Shown here one piece after another: positions 20,811 through 32,158 of a stretch of DNA of 64,000 nt (position 1 is the first letter of the stretch; each line of letters starts with the position of its first letter). The notes below the pieces were generated by a model. It was not told where the DNA came from. It made no database searches and saw nothing but the letters and a program-made list of their open reading frames with translations. The stretch covers positions 30,511-94,510 of the forward strand of contig JAEQBH010009414.1 of NCBI GenBank assembly GCA_016808115.1, given 5' to 3'. Source of the stretch: Tetrastigma voinierianum. Its lineage: Eukaryota; Streptophyta; Magnoliopsida; Vitales; Vitaceae. The position numbers and the translations under genes are program-made.

Positions 20811-22358
20811 TGATTAGTGCCCCGAATAGTGCTATTTTAGGCCTATTCGAATAGGTTTGAGTGCTTTGCGACGCTAATGTCGTATCCGATGCAGCCAATT
20901 GGTGTTCGAGGTCTGGTGTGTCTTATGCGAAGTTTCGAGGGTTGACTTACTGAGTTTATTTGGTTTACATACCTTGGGGTTGATATGAATGTGTTGAATA
21001 ATGGTCGAAACTATTTTCCACCATCGACATGTGAGTCGGTGAAGGAATGGAATACAAAGTGGAAAACGATCTTGATGGAGAGGTTCGGAGATGCGGTGAA
21101 ACGATAGCCAGAGAATTTGCGCTATGATTGCGAAAATTTAAATGGGATTCTTGAAAATTTAAATGATCTATGAAAATTAATCTATGAAGACTTAACTATA
21201 GCGAAAATCAACGTACTATAAAAATTTATTCAATTCGCTATCTCTCTAAATATTTAATGAGCTAGTGAAATTTAGCTAACTAATGAAATTGGCCCGTATA
21301 AGCGAATGAGAAAGATTCGCTATCTCAATCCCAATTTATTAGACTATTGAAATTTTATCATGAATCTCTTGCCCGATCTATATTTTGTAATTAATACTTA
21401 TGACGCCATTTTGGTGTATTACCTCCTTGTCCCTTGTATTAGCCAATATGTTAGGCTTTCTTATTTTCATACATTGGGTGGCCTATATAAGCCCCCCCAA
21501 ATTGTAAAGAAGGGAAGCAATTTTTTTGGCACATTTTCATTTTATGTAAATATCTCCCGCAGCTTCAGTTTAGGGTTTGCTTTTCTCTCTCCTCTTTCTC
21601 TCATTTTCTAGGCTACCAAACAACCCTCTTGAGGATGACAACTCAAGAGATGCTTGGCTAAGCCTCTTAGCTGAAGAGTAGCTAGCTGGTTGTAGAGGGC
21701 GGTTGCGGAGTGTCATCTGTGTTAAATCTTTACAGTCTTTGTATTTATGGCTCCCCATCTTCAAACTAGGGTTGAATATCATTTAATGTCATTGCTTTGT
21801 GATACTTACCATGCTTTGAATCTGAGGCATACTTATTGCTAGATGTACTGTTGTTCTTTAGGATGGCCTTTACGAGCCAATTAAATGAGGCTGTCAGCTA
21901 GGTTTCAAATTGAAAGGAGTCGTAGATGATATTACCCGTGTTGACCTGGGCCAGAGGATTCTAGGTTAGGTTTTCTAGTTAAACAAAGATCCTGCTATAT
22001 TGACTATAAAGCTAGTTTGTCATAATGCGAGGATAGAACCCGAGGACACTTGTTTGCCCTATGTTATCAAGTTAGTGACCTAAATCTTCAAAGTTACCTT
22101 TTCACACTCCACTTTCAGTTTTTACAGTTAATCAGTATCCAAAATACTCACACTGTTTTTGAAACTAATCCAAAAATCCAAATAAAAAGCCTCACCATTT
22201 TCAACACTGATGCAAATCATTCCTAGGATGAAAACCCATCCCTGCGAGCACCGACCTTAGACCACTATAAGGTCGGCAGTAGGCCTGACTACGGCAAGAG
22301 AGGAGGAATATAGGAAACAAATTTTGTTGATTCCGCCACCCTACCGTGGCACGAATCA
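20811..22358 (+). repeat. 5' LTR of the Athila-like element
   Basis: It runs from TGATTAGTGCCCC to ACGAATCA, with inverted ends TGATT...AATCA, and is followed by two bases and the primer site. It has a GCGAAA/TTTCGC-rich zone at about 21115-21330. A CT-rich stretch (TTTTCTCTCTCCTCTTTCTC, about 21582-21602) and TAGGATGAAAACCCATCC (about 22226) are shared with the other copies. Confidence 0.8.
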
Positions 22359-22360
22359 AA

Positions 22361-22378
22361 TGGAGCCGTTGCCGGGGA
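22361..22378 (+). promoter_or_regulatory. Primer binding site, tRNA-Asp type
   Basis: TGGAGCCGTTGCCGGGGA is complementary to the 3' end of plant tRNA-Asp(GTC) except for one base (A for C at position 4). It lies two bases after the LTR. Minus-strand cDNA synthesis would be primed here. The perfect version of this site is present at 47046-47063. Confidence 0.85.
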
Positions 22379-22683
22379 TGGTGCCAAACTACGTTTGATG
22401 TTAGCGTACTTCGTGGATCAACATCACAAGTGAAGGTGACTCTTAACCTTAGTCTCTCGCTTGCTGTAACTGCAAGTTTTCATTACTTTGCGCCACGACC
22501 GCTTTTGTTTTTCTCATACAATCGCTTATTTTAGCTTAAACTATAACCCTTAAGCTTGAGCTCAGGCTATTGTGGTCTCGCTGAAAATGTGTGTTTATGC
22601 ACCACTGAAAGAGAGACAACAGTGTAGATTGTAGCAATCAAGATACCAATCAAAGTTGTGAAGTTAGTGTACATAGTGATAAT

Positions 22684-24480
22684 ATGGATCCCCCACCCGG
22701 TGGAACAACGTAGCCGCCTGTGTACTCCCAAAGGGAATCTGCAGAAGCCTACGTGATCCATGAGGGATCACAAGCATACACCCTCCTAGGAAGCAAGGCC
22801 CCCTTCCCCGTATCATACCTCCCGCCGAAGATGTGGCGCGAGGCCCTATTTGGTACCCCTACTCCCACATATCATGGTATGGAGAATGAAAATCCATACA
22901 CACATATAAGGGGATTTTGAGGGGAGGTTTTGTACCACTTTAAGGAAGGTATATGATTTGACATGGATTTGCTAAAGCCGAAAGCATTTCCATTAACCCA
23001 AAGGATAAGGCCAAGATTTGGCTTAACTCACCGAGGCCTTTAACCATTAGAAATCAAGCAGAGCCGCAGTGTAATTCTTAAAGAAATTCTTTAGTGCCCA
23101 CAAGACCAACAATTTGAAGAGACAAATTTACACCTTGGTGTACTCAAGATGGCGAGAAGTTCTACCAAGGCCGGGAGATATTCATGGAGACTATCAGTGC
23201 ATGCCCACACCATGGGTTTGATATTGATGCCGGTAAACCACTTATGGTGGTATGTCTCCTGCCATGAAGCAGATTTTGGAAACTATGTGTGGGGAGATTT
23301 TGTGAGCAAGCACCTGATGAGCTCGCGGATTTCTTTGAATTATGTTGAAACTTCTGGGCGGGGTCAGAAGAGCCAACCTCAGAGATATGGAAAAAATGCA
23401 GAGGCCTTTGGCCAACCCTAGAGTGGGATGTATACACCGCCGAGGATATAGAAATGAAAGCTAGAATTTCAACCTTAGCTAGAAGGTGGAGAGCTTTCTG
23501 AAGGAAAAGGCTCCATGAAGTGCATGCAGTGACTGAAAATCCTACACAAGCCAATCCATGCACCAATTTCCAATCCCCTGTCCACTCATAAGAACAGTGT
23601 CCTATGGCCCCTTCAGTGAAGGATTTGATGTCAGGATATGCAAATGCCGTAGGACAATACAAGCCACCACAACCCAATGCCCCATATGGTAATACCTACA
23701 ATTCAATTTGAGGAATACCCCCACCTCTCATGGAGGACCCAATCCTCGCACATGTACCACCAGTGCCAAACTACGCTTGGTTCCTTATCCTGGTCCACAA
23801 CTACCACCATCCTCTTCTCCAGTGGAACAAGCCATTTTAAATTTGAGTAAGGTGGTGGGTAGTTTTGTGGAAGAACAAAAAGGGATCAATGTGCAACTGG
23901 CACAAAGGATTGATACTGTAGAGAGCACATTGAACAAGAGAATAGATGGGCTTGAGAGCAATCTTTAATCATAAAATAGACAACTTGGGTGTGTGATTCA
24001 ATCACAAAGATCAACAAAATTCTGGAGGTACAGGAGAGAGGAAGGTTTCCTTCTCAAACACTGCAAAACCTTAAGGGAATTCATGAGGTGGGGTCATCCA
24101 ACAATTCAGGAATGGATGAGGTTAAGGCTATAATTACACCGAGGGGAGTGAAAAGAGGTTGATCAGCCATGCCAAAGCCTCGTTGAAAGAACTGCATGGA
24201 GGCGACTTGCGCCCTGGAAAGAGCATATTCTAACAAGGAGGACTCACGAAAGCGCTACAACATGCCACCCCATCATGCACTTAGAAGTAAGAAAAGGCAT
24301 CTCACAGTTGTGCATCCTAGAAGTCCTATAAGTGAAGGTTACTTCATACTCTTTAATATTTATCAGAATGTCCTCGACGCAAAGTTGGAAGGATCTTTGC
24401 ACAATCAAGAAGCGGATTAGGCATCGAGAAAAGGTATTTTTAACTCCATAAGTCAAGGTTATAATTCAAAAGAAGAATCC
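22684..24480 (+). pseudogene. gag: Athila-like gag (decayed)
   Basis: The ATG at 22684 opens MDPPPGGTT, stop, PPVYSQRESAEAYVIHEG. Blocks of the plant retrotransposon gag family follow: TPTYHGMENENPYTHIRGF (about 22855-22917), LKKFFSAHKTNNLKRQIYTL (about 23075-23135), GMSPAMKQILETMCG (about 23250-23295), LHEVHAVTENPTQANPCTNF (about 23510-23570), SVKDLMSGYANAVGQYKPP and APYGNTYN (about 23610-23700). A coiled coil, VEQAILNLSKVVGSFVEEQK with RIDTVESTLNKRIDGLESNL, is at 23822-23968. The frame shifts at least five times and stops are frequent. Confidence 0.85.
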
Positions 24481-24920
24481 ACTAAATACAAGGATCCAGA
24501 TCTCCCCACAATTTTTGAAATATTGGTGGGACTTGTATGTGGACAAATCATTACTTGATCTAGGAGCCATGTGGAAACCTACCGGTCAGACTTCCCGTAA
24601 AAGGCGCTAGGGTTCGGGGTGAACTTAAACCTACCAACATTACACTATCATCGGGCCGATAGATCGCTGAAGATCCCTAAGGGATAGTCGAGGATGTCTC
24701 TTTAGTGAAAATGACAAATTCTACTACCCAAGATTTTGTAGTGTCGACACCGAGCCAATTGCGAATGAACCTAATCATGTGCCAATCATCCTGAAGACCA
24801 TTTCACATCGCCAATAACACACCGCTTAATGGAGTCATGCAACTTACATTTGGCAACAATTTAATCTTAGAGTCAACATATTCCATTTGAACAACAAACA
24901 TAGGCTGCCAAAAGATGAAA
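24481..24920 (+). pseudogene. pol: Athila-like protease region (decayed)
   Basis: SLLDLGAMWKP (about 24551-24580) stands where these proteases have a DLGAS-like active site. GELKPTNITL (about 24619-24648), PIANEPNHVPIIL (about 24755-24793), NGVMQLTFGNN (about 24828-24860) and NIFHLNNKH (about 24877-24902) follow in the order known from Athila-type pol. After this the expected RT sequence is missing. Confidence 0.75.
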
Positions 24921-25560
24921 ACCAAACATCCATGAAGTTTATTCAATTTGGTCATCATGGAGGTCGGTGTCCGTGGAATTGCAAGGAATAGCCAGCCAAG
25001 GTGAAGAAGAGGTTTTAGTACGCTTCGCACCCACTCGTAGGTCAATTTCTCGCCCAAAATCCATCGCTGAGAATCAAAGGAAGATTGGGAAATCTTACCA
25101 CTGTGTGATTTAGTCAGCCACTCACAGGGTTGAGGTATATCGGCCTCCTCGACCCTCCCCAGTAATTTTGTGACATGGAACCGGTTTGTTTTCTTACAAA
25201 CCAAATTGCGCTCAAACAATTTTTTGTTTTTTATTTTAATTTAATAATTTCTATAATTTCAGTTATTTTTAGAAAGTTTCCTAAATTAGCTGTTTTCCAT
25301 TATTAGTAACTTTGTAATTATATTATAGTAATTAATATTAAATTTTTAATTATAGTATTATATATTAATTTTTATTATAATAATTTTTATTTATTATATT
25401 ATTAATATTATAATATCAAAGTTCGATTTCCGTGATGCGTGATTTGGTCTAATTTCGCTTAATATAGCGAAAATTGGTGGAAATGGACTCCTTCACTATT
25501 ACGAATTTTATTTAAACCTGGGAGGGCCAAAAGTTTTTAGTCACTTATTCTCTCCCCTCC
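24921..25560 (+). other. Deletion junction and AT-rich linker in the Athila-like element
   Basis: From about 25090 a frame ending HGTGLFSYKPNCAQTIF may be the far end of pol or its trailer, meaning most of pol was deleted. Bases 25225-25430 are almost pure A/T. At 25466-25484 ATTTCGCTTAATATAGCGAAAATT repeats the LTR palindrome motif, so this may include an LTR-derived scrap. Confidence 0.4.
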
Positions 25561-27017
25561 CATAATGGCCCCCAGCCATTCTAGTCAGCAGCTGTACATC
25601 GCACCACCCGCACTGGGCCGGGCCACGCCTCGCACGATCGAGCTCCCGACCGAAGCACGCCTCACCACAGGCACCACGTGAGCCGGGCGATCGTATCAGC
25701 TCTCGCCATGACTACCACGCCGGCCGCAGATCCTCGAGTCGCCGACATTGCGCCGGTCACCACACGCTGTAGAGCAGACACCGCCACTTGAGCCTGGCCA
25801 CTGCAGGAGCCACCGCCCCACCGCAGCTGCTCCGCCAGTCGTGTCCATACCGGCATTACCAATGCCCTAAATTTCACCGCGCCCCCGGGGTCAAGATCGC
25901 CGGGCCAGCCGGCCGCCCACACTTTCATACAAGATCCAGGCTCCCGTCCCCGCCGCTGAGCCCCGGTTTGTCCGTGTCATACCGCAGTTGTGACTCAATC
26001 GCCGCAGCGAGCCCCAGACGCTCCTTTGCAAAGGTTTCCTCGTTACATTTCACAACCCGTCGCCTTGTTATTTTCCCACTATAAGAGGATGCATAAGAGG
26101 CTGTGGTCCTAACCTTCGGCCCTCGGGCCCACGAGACCCTGCAGCGAGGAGTGTGCCCCAGCCTGGAAACGGATCGAACCCAAGATTCGCCCGGTCCTCG
26201 TGCGCTCGAGGAGCCTCAGGATTCAGACGATACCAGACTTGATGACCCCGAGCCCCGGCCACCCGTGCCTCGGGGCCGAGATCTAGAGGGTCTCGGCCAA
26301 CTGCTGACCCGCACACGCTCGGGCGAATATCCTCATCCGCACTCTAGCCACCGCCTGGCAGATCAGCCAGAGGCGACATCATCGCCCCGGGCCACGTGAT
26401 GCTTCCGTGATCGTGAGGCCGTTGCTCGTCAAACCCCATCCCGGAATGTACCTACCAATCGGGCAGAGTTCCATCAAGAATATACCACGATGTCCCGACA
26501 TTGGACGGGCCGATCCCGTGATTCGGATTCGATGAGGTTGATCGAGCACTACTCTCGTCGCCATCTGGCGAGGCCGAGGCAAGATATTACCCCTAGCGGT
26601 TCTACGCCTCTACCATCTGATGACATCCCGGAGCAAACTTAGTCCACTCGAGCTTCGATTTTCTATAGACAATCGCCCAGAGCGCTCGGGAGTCACAGAC
26701 ATTTCAAGAGCCGCTAGGCCCGCAGATACCGCAGCCAATCTGCAGGGTTATCGAGATTGGTCTCACCCGACACACCGGGAGATGGTCCTACCTTGCTCAA
26801 GACACCACTGACCTATATTATTCCCAGGCAGCTCCGCCTTAGATGCCTCGGTTTGATTTCACCTGCTCAGACTGCAAATTCTTCCTCACGCAAAGATTAT
26901 GTATAGCGGAGGGGGCCATCTCGAGGTTTCACCGATCTCGCAGGGATACCGGTTCAACACCTTCGAAATGTGATGAGACCTCCTATTACACTTCGAGACA
27001 AGACCACCGGGCGGCCT
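25561..27017 (+). pseudogene. GC-rich second ORF of the Athila-like element, first half
   Basis: GC content rises sharply at 25560. A possible start (MAPSHSSQQLYIAPPALG, 25565) is followed by Pro/Arg/Ser-rich sequence with many frameshifts. The last open stretch, about 26840-27017, reads into SYYTSRQDHRAA and is cut by the solo LTR. It resembles the non-gag-pol ORF found in Athila-type elements of woody eudicots, often annotated as a putative plant transposon protein; its function is not known. GC content differs strongly from the AT-rich surroundings. Confidence 0.5.
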
Positions 27018-28603
27018 TGATTAAGGCCACAATAAAGCCGAAATGTATCAACAATATTTATATACTCCAGGTCTCCTCCCACCGTAGTCAAGCTACCGCA
27101 GATAGCGGTCTAGGCTCTAACACGGGATGGGTTTCATCCTAGGAATGATTTGTATAAGTGTAAAAGGTAAGGCTTTCTATTCGACTTTTGGATTTTGTTT
27201 CAAAAATGCAGGATGAGTTTGAAAACTCGATTAACCGTAAAACTCGAAATGAAGTGTGAAAAGTTCAACTTTGAAGACGAGGTCACTAACTCTCAGAATC
27301 CTAGGCAAACAAGTGTCCTCGGGTTTTATCCTCGTTATGACAAGAATCGAGGTCCAAGCCAAACTGGATCTATGTTTAACTAGCAACCTCACCCTAAAAT
27401 CAACTCCCATTTGAGTTAACACAGATAACATGCATCTATCGGGCCTTTCGCCTTGAAACCCTAACATTAAATATCATCTCGTAGGCTCAGAAGACCATCT
27501 AATGAACCACAAGGTATCTAGCAATAAGTATGCAATACAGGATCCTAAGCATGGTAAGTATTGGCCAAATCTAATAACATTCAATGCTATTCAACCATAT
27601 TTTGAGAAGATGTACATAAACACGGTAATTGTAGCTTTAATACAAGAGGACAACCCGTATATGCCCCACTCACCAAGCTAGCTTCCTTTCTCTTCAAAGA
27701 AAAGAGGCTTAGGCCAAGCATCTCTTGAGTTGTCATCCTCAAGAGGGGGTGTTTGGCACATAAGAAAATAAGGGTGAGGAGAGAAGAGAGAAAAGAAAAC
27801 CCTAACTAAACTACGAGAAAAATAAAACTTACCAAAAATTGCTTCCTTAATTTCTTCTCCTGGTTACAAATGGGAGGGGCTTATATAGGCTAAATTTAAT
27901 GTATGAAAATACCACAGCCTAACAATTTGGCTAAATTTAGGGCTACAGAGTAATACACCAAAATTCAAGTCTATTGCATTAATTACAAAAGCATGATTAA
28001 GGCACTCGCTATAGTTCAAAATTTTTGGGTAATGTAATTAGCTTACTAAATAAAATCATAGCTAGAGAAATTCACCAAGAGATGTTTTAAAATGCAAATA
28101 GTTTAAATTTATGAGAAGTTTAAAATGTGCAAAATCTCTTAGAACAAAGGCTCAGCGAAATCTCCGGTGTTCAATGAAAAATTGAGATTTAGCTAAGATT
28201 GCTAAATTTTCGCTAAGGTTATAAATTTTCGCAATCCTAGCGAAATTTTCAAGAATCTTAGCGAAATTCCCGGATTTGCCGATTCATCACCGCATTGCTT
28301 CCCCGTCCTCTATCGCACGATTTCCATCACTTTGCCTTTCATTCTCTTTGACTTTTTGGTCCTGTTTGATGAGTCGACAATTGAGTTCAATCTTCATGAT
28401 TCATCATATGTCTCGATATTGAACTCCCAAAGTATGCAAAACCCGCAACAACCACACACAAATAACTCTAAATGGCATAAGTGAAACTAAGAAGACTCTG
28501 AACACTTCAATTGGCATAATGACATGATTAGCGCTGCAAGAAAAGACTCAAAACCCATCTAATATGTGGTTCAAAATAGCAATTTTGGGCACTAATCAGC
28601 CCT
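27013..28603 (-). mobile_element. Solo LTR inside the second ORF, with target duplication
   Basis: The LTR is 27018-28598. On the minus strand it starts TGATTAGTGCCC (28598) and ends in an AATCA-like terminus (plus-strand TGATT at 27018). The flanks are GGCCT (27013-27017) and GCCCT (28599-28603), 4 of 5 identical. Its body carries the family marks: GCGAAATTTTCAAG palindrome pieces at 28165-28275, the CT-rich leader region and TTTCATCCTAGGAATGATTTG at about 27130. Excising it with one flank restores an open frame across the junction. Confidence 0.8.
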
Positions 28604-29221
28604 GCTCGAAATGAGAGTCTCCTACGCGATGCCGAGGCTACTATGCCAGGTCCTCGAGCACTTGGGATTCCCGGAGGAGCCCCGGATAGAGATGAGGGTT
28701 AGGTGCCCTCAGGTCCTGTCTATGGAGAGAGCGATGGTCATGCCCATATCATTTATCCTCCAGCAGCAGGACCGAGAGGAGGTTCCAGTTCCAGAGGCGG
28801 AGCACTCCCACAGAGATGATATTCATGCTTCAGAGCCTGAGATGGAGAGGAGTCCAGCCCCGCATATGTCCCCTCCATCTCCTCCTCACGTACTACTTCA
28901 TGGCCGCGGCCTGATACTCGAGCCATCATTTTACATCAAAGCATTCAGGAATGCGTTCATGCCCATTTCGAGAGATAGCGAGGTGTGATGGATGCTATAT
29001 TTTCTTTAGCGCTACCCGGCGACCGCGAGGACCCGGAAGGTTGGATCGGTGAGGCCCTCACAGAGGGCCCGTCGCTCCATGCTCGGATCATGACTCACCT
29101 AGGTCTTCCACGTGCTCCTGTTCGGAGGGATGATGAGTCAGCTGCCGCTGACCCTCTTTGGATGTGTTGGCGGCGAGTGGCAGGCAACGATTCTGAGACC
29201 CGCCCACCACCACAGCAGTGA
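28599..29221 (+). pseudogene. Second ORF of the Athila-like element, second half
   Basis: The frame resumes right after the solo LTR: LLEMRVSYAMPRLLCQVLEH and LGFPEEPRIE (about 28605-28690). The PRLLCQ.LEHLG wording is a conserved block of the Athila second ORF of woody eudicots. An acidic and Pro-rich segment (VPVPEAEHSHRDD, SPAPHMSPPSPPH) follows, and after a frame change the tail ends PPPQQ and a stop at 29221. Function unknown; it may be an envelope-like or accessory protein. Confidence 0.65.
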
Positions 29222-30517
29222 GGTGGTTAGGTTTCTTTTTATGTTTTTGTATAGTTACCAGCTTTATCAACTGCCTACTAATTTTGTGTAAGATTCATGT
29301 ATTAGCCATAGTAGGCAGTGATATCTTTTGTATGTTTAGCTTTGTTATGCATGTACTAGCCATTTTGGCTATATCAAAGAAGCCTCCCCGTGCTATATAT
29401 ATATATATATATTTAGTTTTCTACACCTTGCATATCACTTTTGTGCACTCCACCTTATGTAATCGTTTTGTCTTGATTGAGCAAATTTGATTTGCTTTAG
29501 TGGACAAAATTGAATTGCCTTTAATTGAAATTGAAACCTTGCATGTTACCTTAATCTTAGAAGAACGATTCCATGTTTGAAAAAATTTTTTTAAAGTCGA
29601 TTGAAGTTCCATCATGCTCGACCTTGAACATTTCCTTAAGCTAATTCACACAGCACATTAGATTGTACGATAATTTTGTCAAATTATTTGCCTCCTTTCA
29701 CTTTGCATAATAGGCCTTAGGTATGTTGGCAACCCATGATAGGTTTGTGTTACCCATATTGAAGACGATGTAGTCTTCGAAAGGAAAAGAAAGAAAAAGC
29801 AAGAAAAGAAAAAACTGAAAGAAAAGAAAAATAAAGTCGTGACACTTTGCCTTGAAACGACACGGTCAGGGTGTATAGTAGCCTTTGAAGCAGGTGCCTA
29901 GCCTTAATTGGTTGGGAGTCATCGACTTAGTGTTAGATTACGGGGTGAATGGGTAGGGTTTAGCGTTTTGTAGGTGCTTAATTCTCGAAGTCATTCGGAG
30001 TCCGGGGTAAAGCCTGTAGAGTTGTGGTCAGTGATCCTTTTGGCTTGATGCCCTAAACCTTAATTGGTTGGGAGTCATCGGTGGACCCACGTACACGGAC
30101 TTTAATTGAAGTCGGAGTTTTGAGCATTGCATCCCTCTGATGTAGTTGAATAAAGAAAGAGTGTAGCTTTTCCTTTCTGGGTTGTTCAGCGGCAAGACCA
30201 TACCCGAGTAGCTAGGTTGGGGGAGAGCCCGATGATTTTGCCACTTTATTGGCTCAATCTGGTTATATTAAGACCCATTAGATCTTTGTGCAGAATTCGA
30301 GGTTGATTGCCATGGATTCAGATTTTGATCTTAAATTTGTTCTTTATAGTTTTGTTCTCTGTGTCGGTTTTTCTATCGGGTTATCAATTTTTTCATATTA
30401 AAGGTAATGTTTATATGTACATACACCTTTTGAACCATAAACTTTTTGAAAATCCTTTGCATGCATGCCTTTATTATTTTGCATTTGCTGAGACTGCATG
30501 ACGTGTCGGTTGGGGTG
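29222..30517 (+). other. 3' untranslated region of the Athila-like element
   Basis: Non-coding. It holds (AT)n at about 29392-29411 and a purine-rich block of GAAAAGAAAGAAAAAG type (29780-29835). The sentence-like repeat CCTTAATTGGTTGGGAGTCATCG occurs at about 29902-29925 and again at about 30058-30080. The same TTAATT.(G)TGGGAGTC text occurs inverted at about 44008-44030 in the other Athila-like element, confirming shared origin. TTGGGGTG precedes the 3' LTR as a weak polypurine tract. Confidence 0.6.
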
Positions 30518-32158
30518 TGATTAGTGCTGAGAATAGTCTTTATTTTGAGCCACCCCATTCGGAATGGAGTTTGGAAACTTTTCTTGTATTGTCGTATCGA
30601 ATTAAGCCAATTGAGGTGTTCGAGGTCTACTTAGTGTACTTATCTTTGGATTCGAGGTTATTTTTGGTTATTTTGCAGGTTTTTGCATACCTTGGGGATT
30701 CGATATCGAGATGTGTTGAATAATGAAGATCGAAACTATTTTCCACCATCAAACATGTCAGAATTCAGTGAAGGAATGGAGGCAAAGTGAAGAAGAAACG
30801 ATGCAGTGGAGGTTCGGGATCACGTTGAAGAGCAGGCAGCTTGAGAGATTTTTCGCTATGATTCTTGAAGAGAATTTCGCAGGATTGCGAAAATTTCTGA
30901 TCATGGCGAAAATTTCGCAATCTAGCCCAGTGAAATTCGCTAGGCTAGCGAAATTTCGCTATGTAGCGAATCACTGTGCCTAGCGAAATTCTTGATTTAA
31001 ACTATCCTGCAAATATTTTCTCTGGGTGCGATTTCGTAAGCGAGAATATTTGTGCGTAAGCGAAATTTTGGGATTCGCTATCTCACGTCGAATTTGTTGG
31101 GCTAAGCTTCAGGCCCGCTGGAAACTCTTGAAATTCGCCACTAAGTGAATCACATACTGTCATATTTTTGTAATTAAATGCCAATGAGCTTCATTTGATT
31201 GTATTACCTCCTTGTCCCTTGTATTGGCGATATGTTAGGCTTTCTTGTATTTTCATACATTGGGTGGCCTATATAAGCCCCCAATTAGTAAGAGAAGGGA
31301 AGCAATCTTTTGGCACATTTCATTTAATAAATATATCCATGGCTTGGTTTAGGGTTGCTTTTCTCTCTTCTCTCTCACCTCTTTCTCTCATTTTTCGATA
31401 CCCCAAACAACCCTCTTGGGGATGTGACTCGAGATGCTTAGCTAAGCCTCTTAGCTTTGAAGAGGAAGGTAGCTAGCTTGGTTGTGGGGCGATTACGGGT
31501 TGTCCTCTGGCCATTAAAATGCTCCCAGTCTCTTGTATTTATGAGCTCCCCACCATTTACTCAAACTAAGGGTTGAATATCCATTTAATGTCATTGCTTT
31601 GTGATACTTACCATGCTTTTGGATCAGTGCATACTTGTTATAGATGTCTTTGTTGTTCTTTAGATGACAGCCTTCACGAGCCCTTTGAAATGAGGTTGAA
31701 TGTTAGGGTTTCAAATTGAAAATTGTAGATGCATATTACCGTGTTGACTCAAATAGGAGTGATTCTAGGGTTAAGGTTTTCTAGTTAAACAAAGATCGGT
31801 TATGGCTTGGACTATAGGTTGTTTGTCATGTCTGCGAGGATAGAACAGGGACACTTGTTTGCTCTAATGTTTATAAGTTGAAGTGACCTAAATCTTCAGA
31901 ATTTACCTTTTCACCTCCACTTCCAGTTTTTTACAGTTAATCGGTATCAAAATACTCACCTTGTTTTGAAACTAATCCAAAAAATCAAATAAAAAGCCTC
32001 ACCATTTTAATAGCGATGCAATTCATTCTAGGATGATGAAAACCCGTCCGTGTTCGACCTAGACCACTATGCTGCGATGGCTTGATACGGCGATGGGAGA
32101 ATATAAGGAAACAAGAATTTTGTTGATTAGCTCTCACCTCTCATTGACCGCAGAATCG
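30518..32158 (+). repeat. 3' LTR of the Athila-like element
   Basis: It starts TGATTAGTGCTGAGAATAG and parallels the 5' LTR over its length: ACCTTGGGG.TTCGATAT, palindrome zone at 30848-31110, CTCTCACCTCTTTCTCTC near 31370, ACAAACTT.GTTGATT near the end. The end is taken at GAATCG (32158) by analogy with AATCA in the 5' LTR. Many small insertions and deletions separate the two LTRs. Confidence 0.75.

Larger units (their letters stand above)
20811..32158 (+). mobile_element. Athila-like Ty3/gypsy element, internally deleted
   Basis: The element has a 5' LTR (20811-22358), a tRNA-Asp primer site, gag, a protease remnant, a GC-rich second ORF and a 3' LTR (30518-32158). Both LTRs start TGATTAGTGC; the 5' copy ends AATCA and the 3' copy GAATCG. 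Reverse transcriptase, RNase H and integrase blocks are absent between 24920 and 25560, so it could not move on its own. A solo LTR of the same family (27018-28598) is inserted in the second ORF. The Athila assignment rests on the gag and protease wording and the primer site. Confidence 0.75.

Noticed and set aside
23162..23677. 171-codon minus-strand frame, the longest in the window
   Set aside because: It is antisense to clear plus-strand gag blocks (MKQILETMCG, LHEVHAVTENP, GYANAVGQYKPP).
24803..25219. 138-codon minus-strand frame
   Set aside because: It overlaps the plus-strand Athila protease text (VMQLTFGNN, NIFHLNNKH) and has no similarity of its own, so it is a shadow.
25662..26399. 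Several overlapping frames on both strands in the GC-rich zone
   Set aside because: High GC makes stop codons rare in all frames; only the plus-strand frame that continues across 27018-28598 has support.
29392..29411. AT microsatellite as a possible origin or promoter
   Set aside because: It is a simple repeat within a 3' UTR with no other supporting sign.
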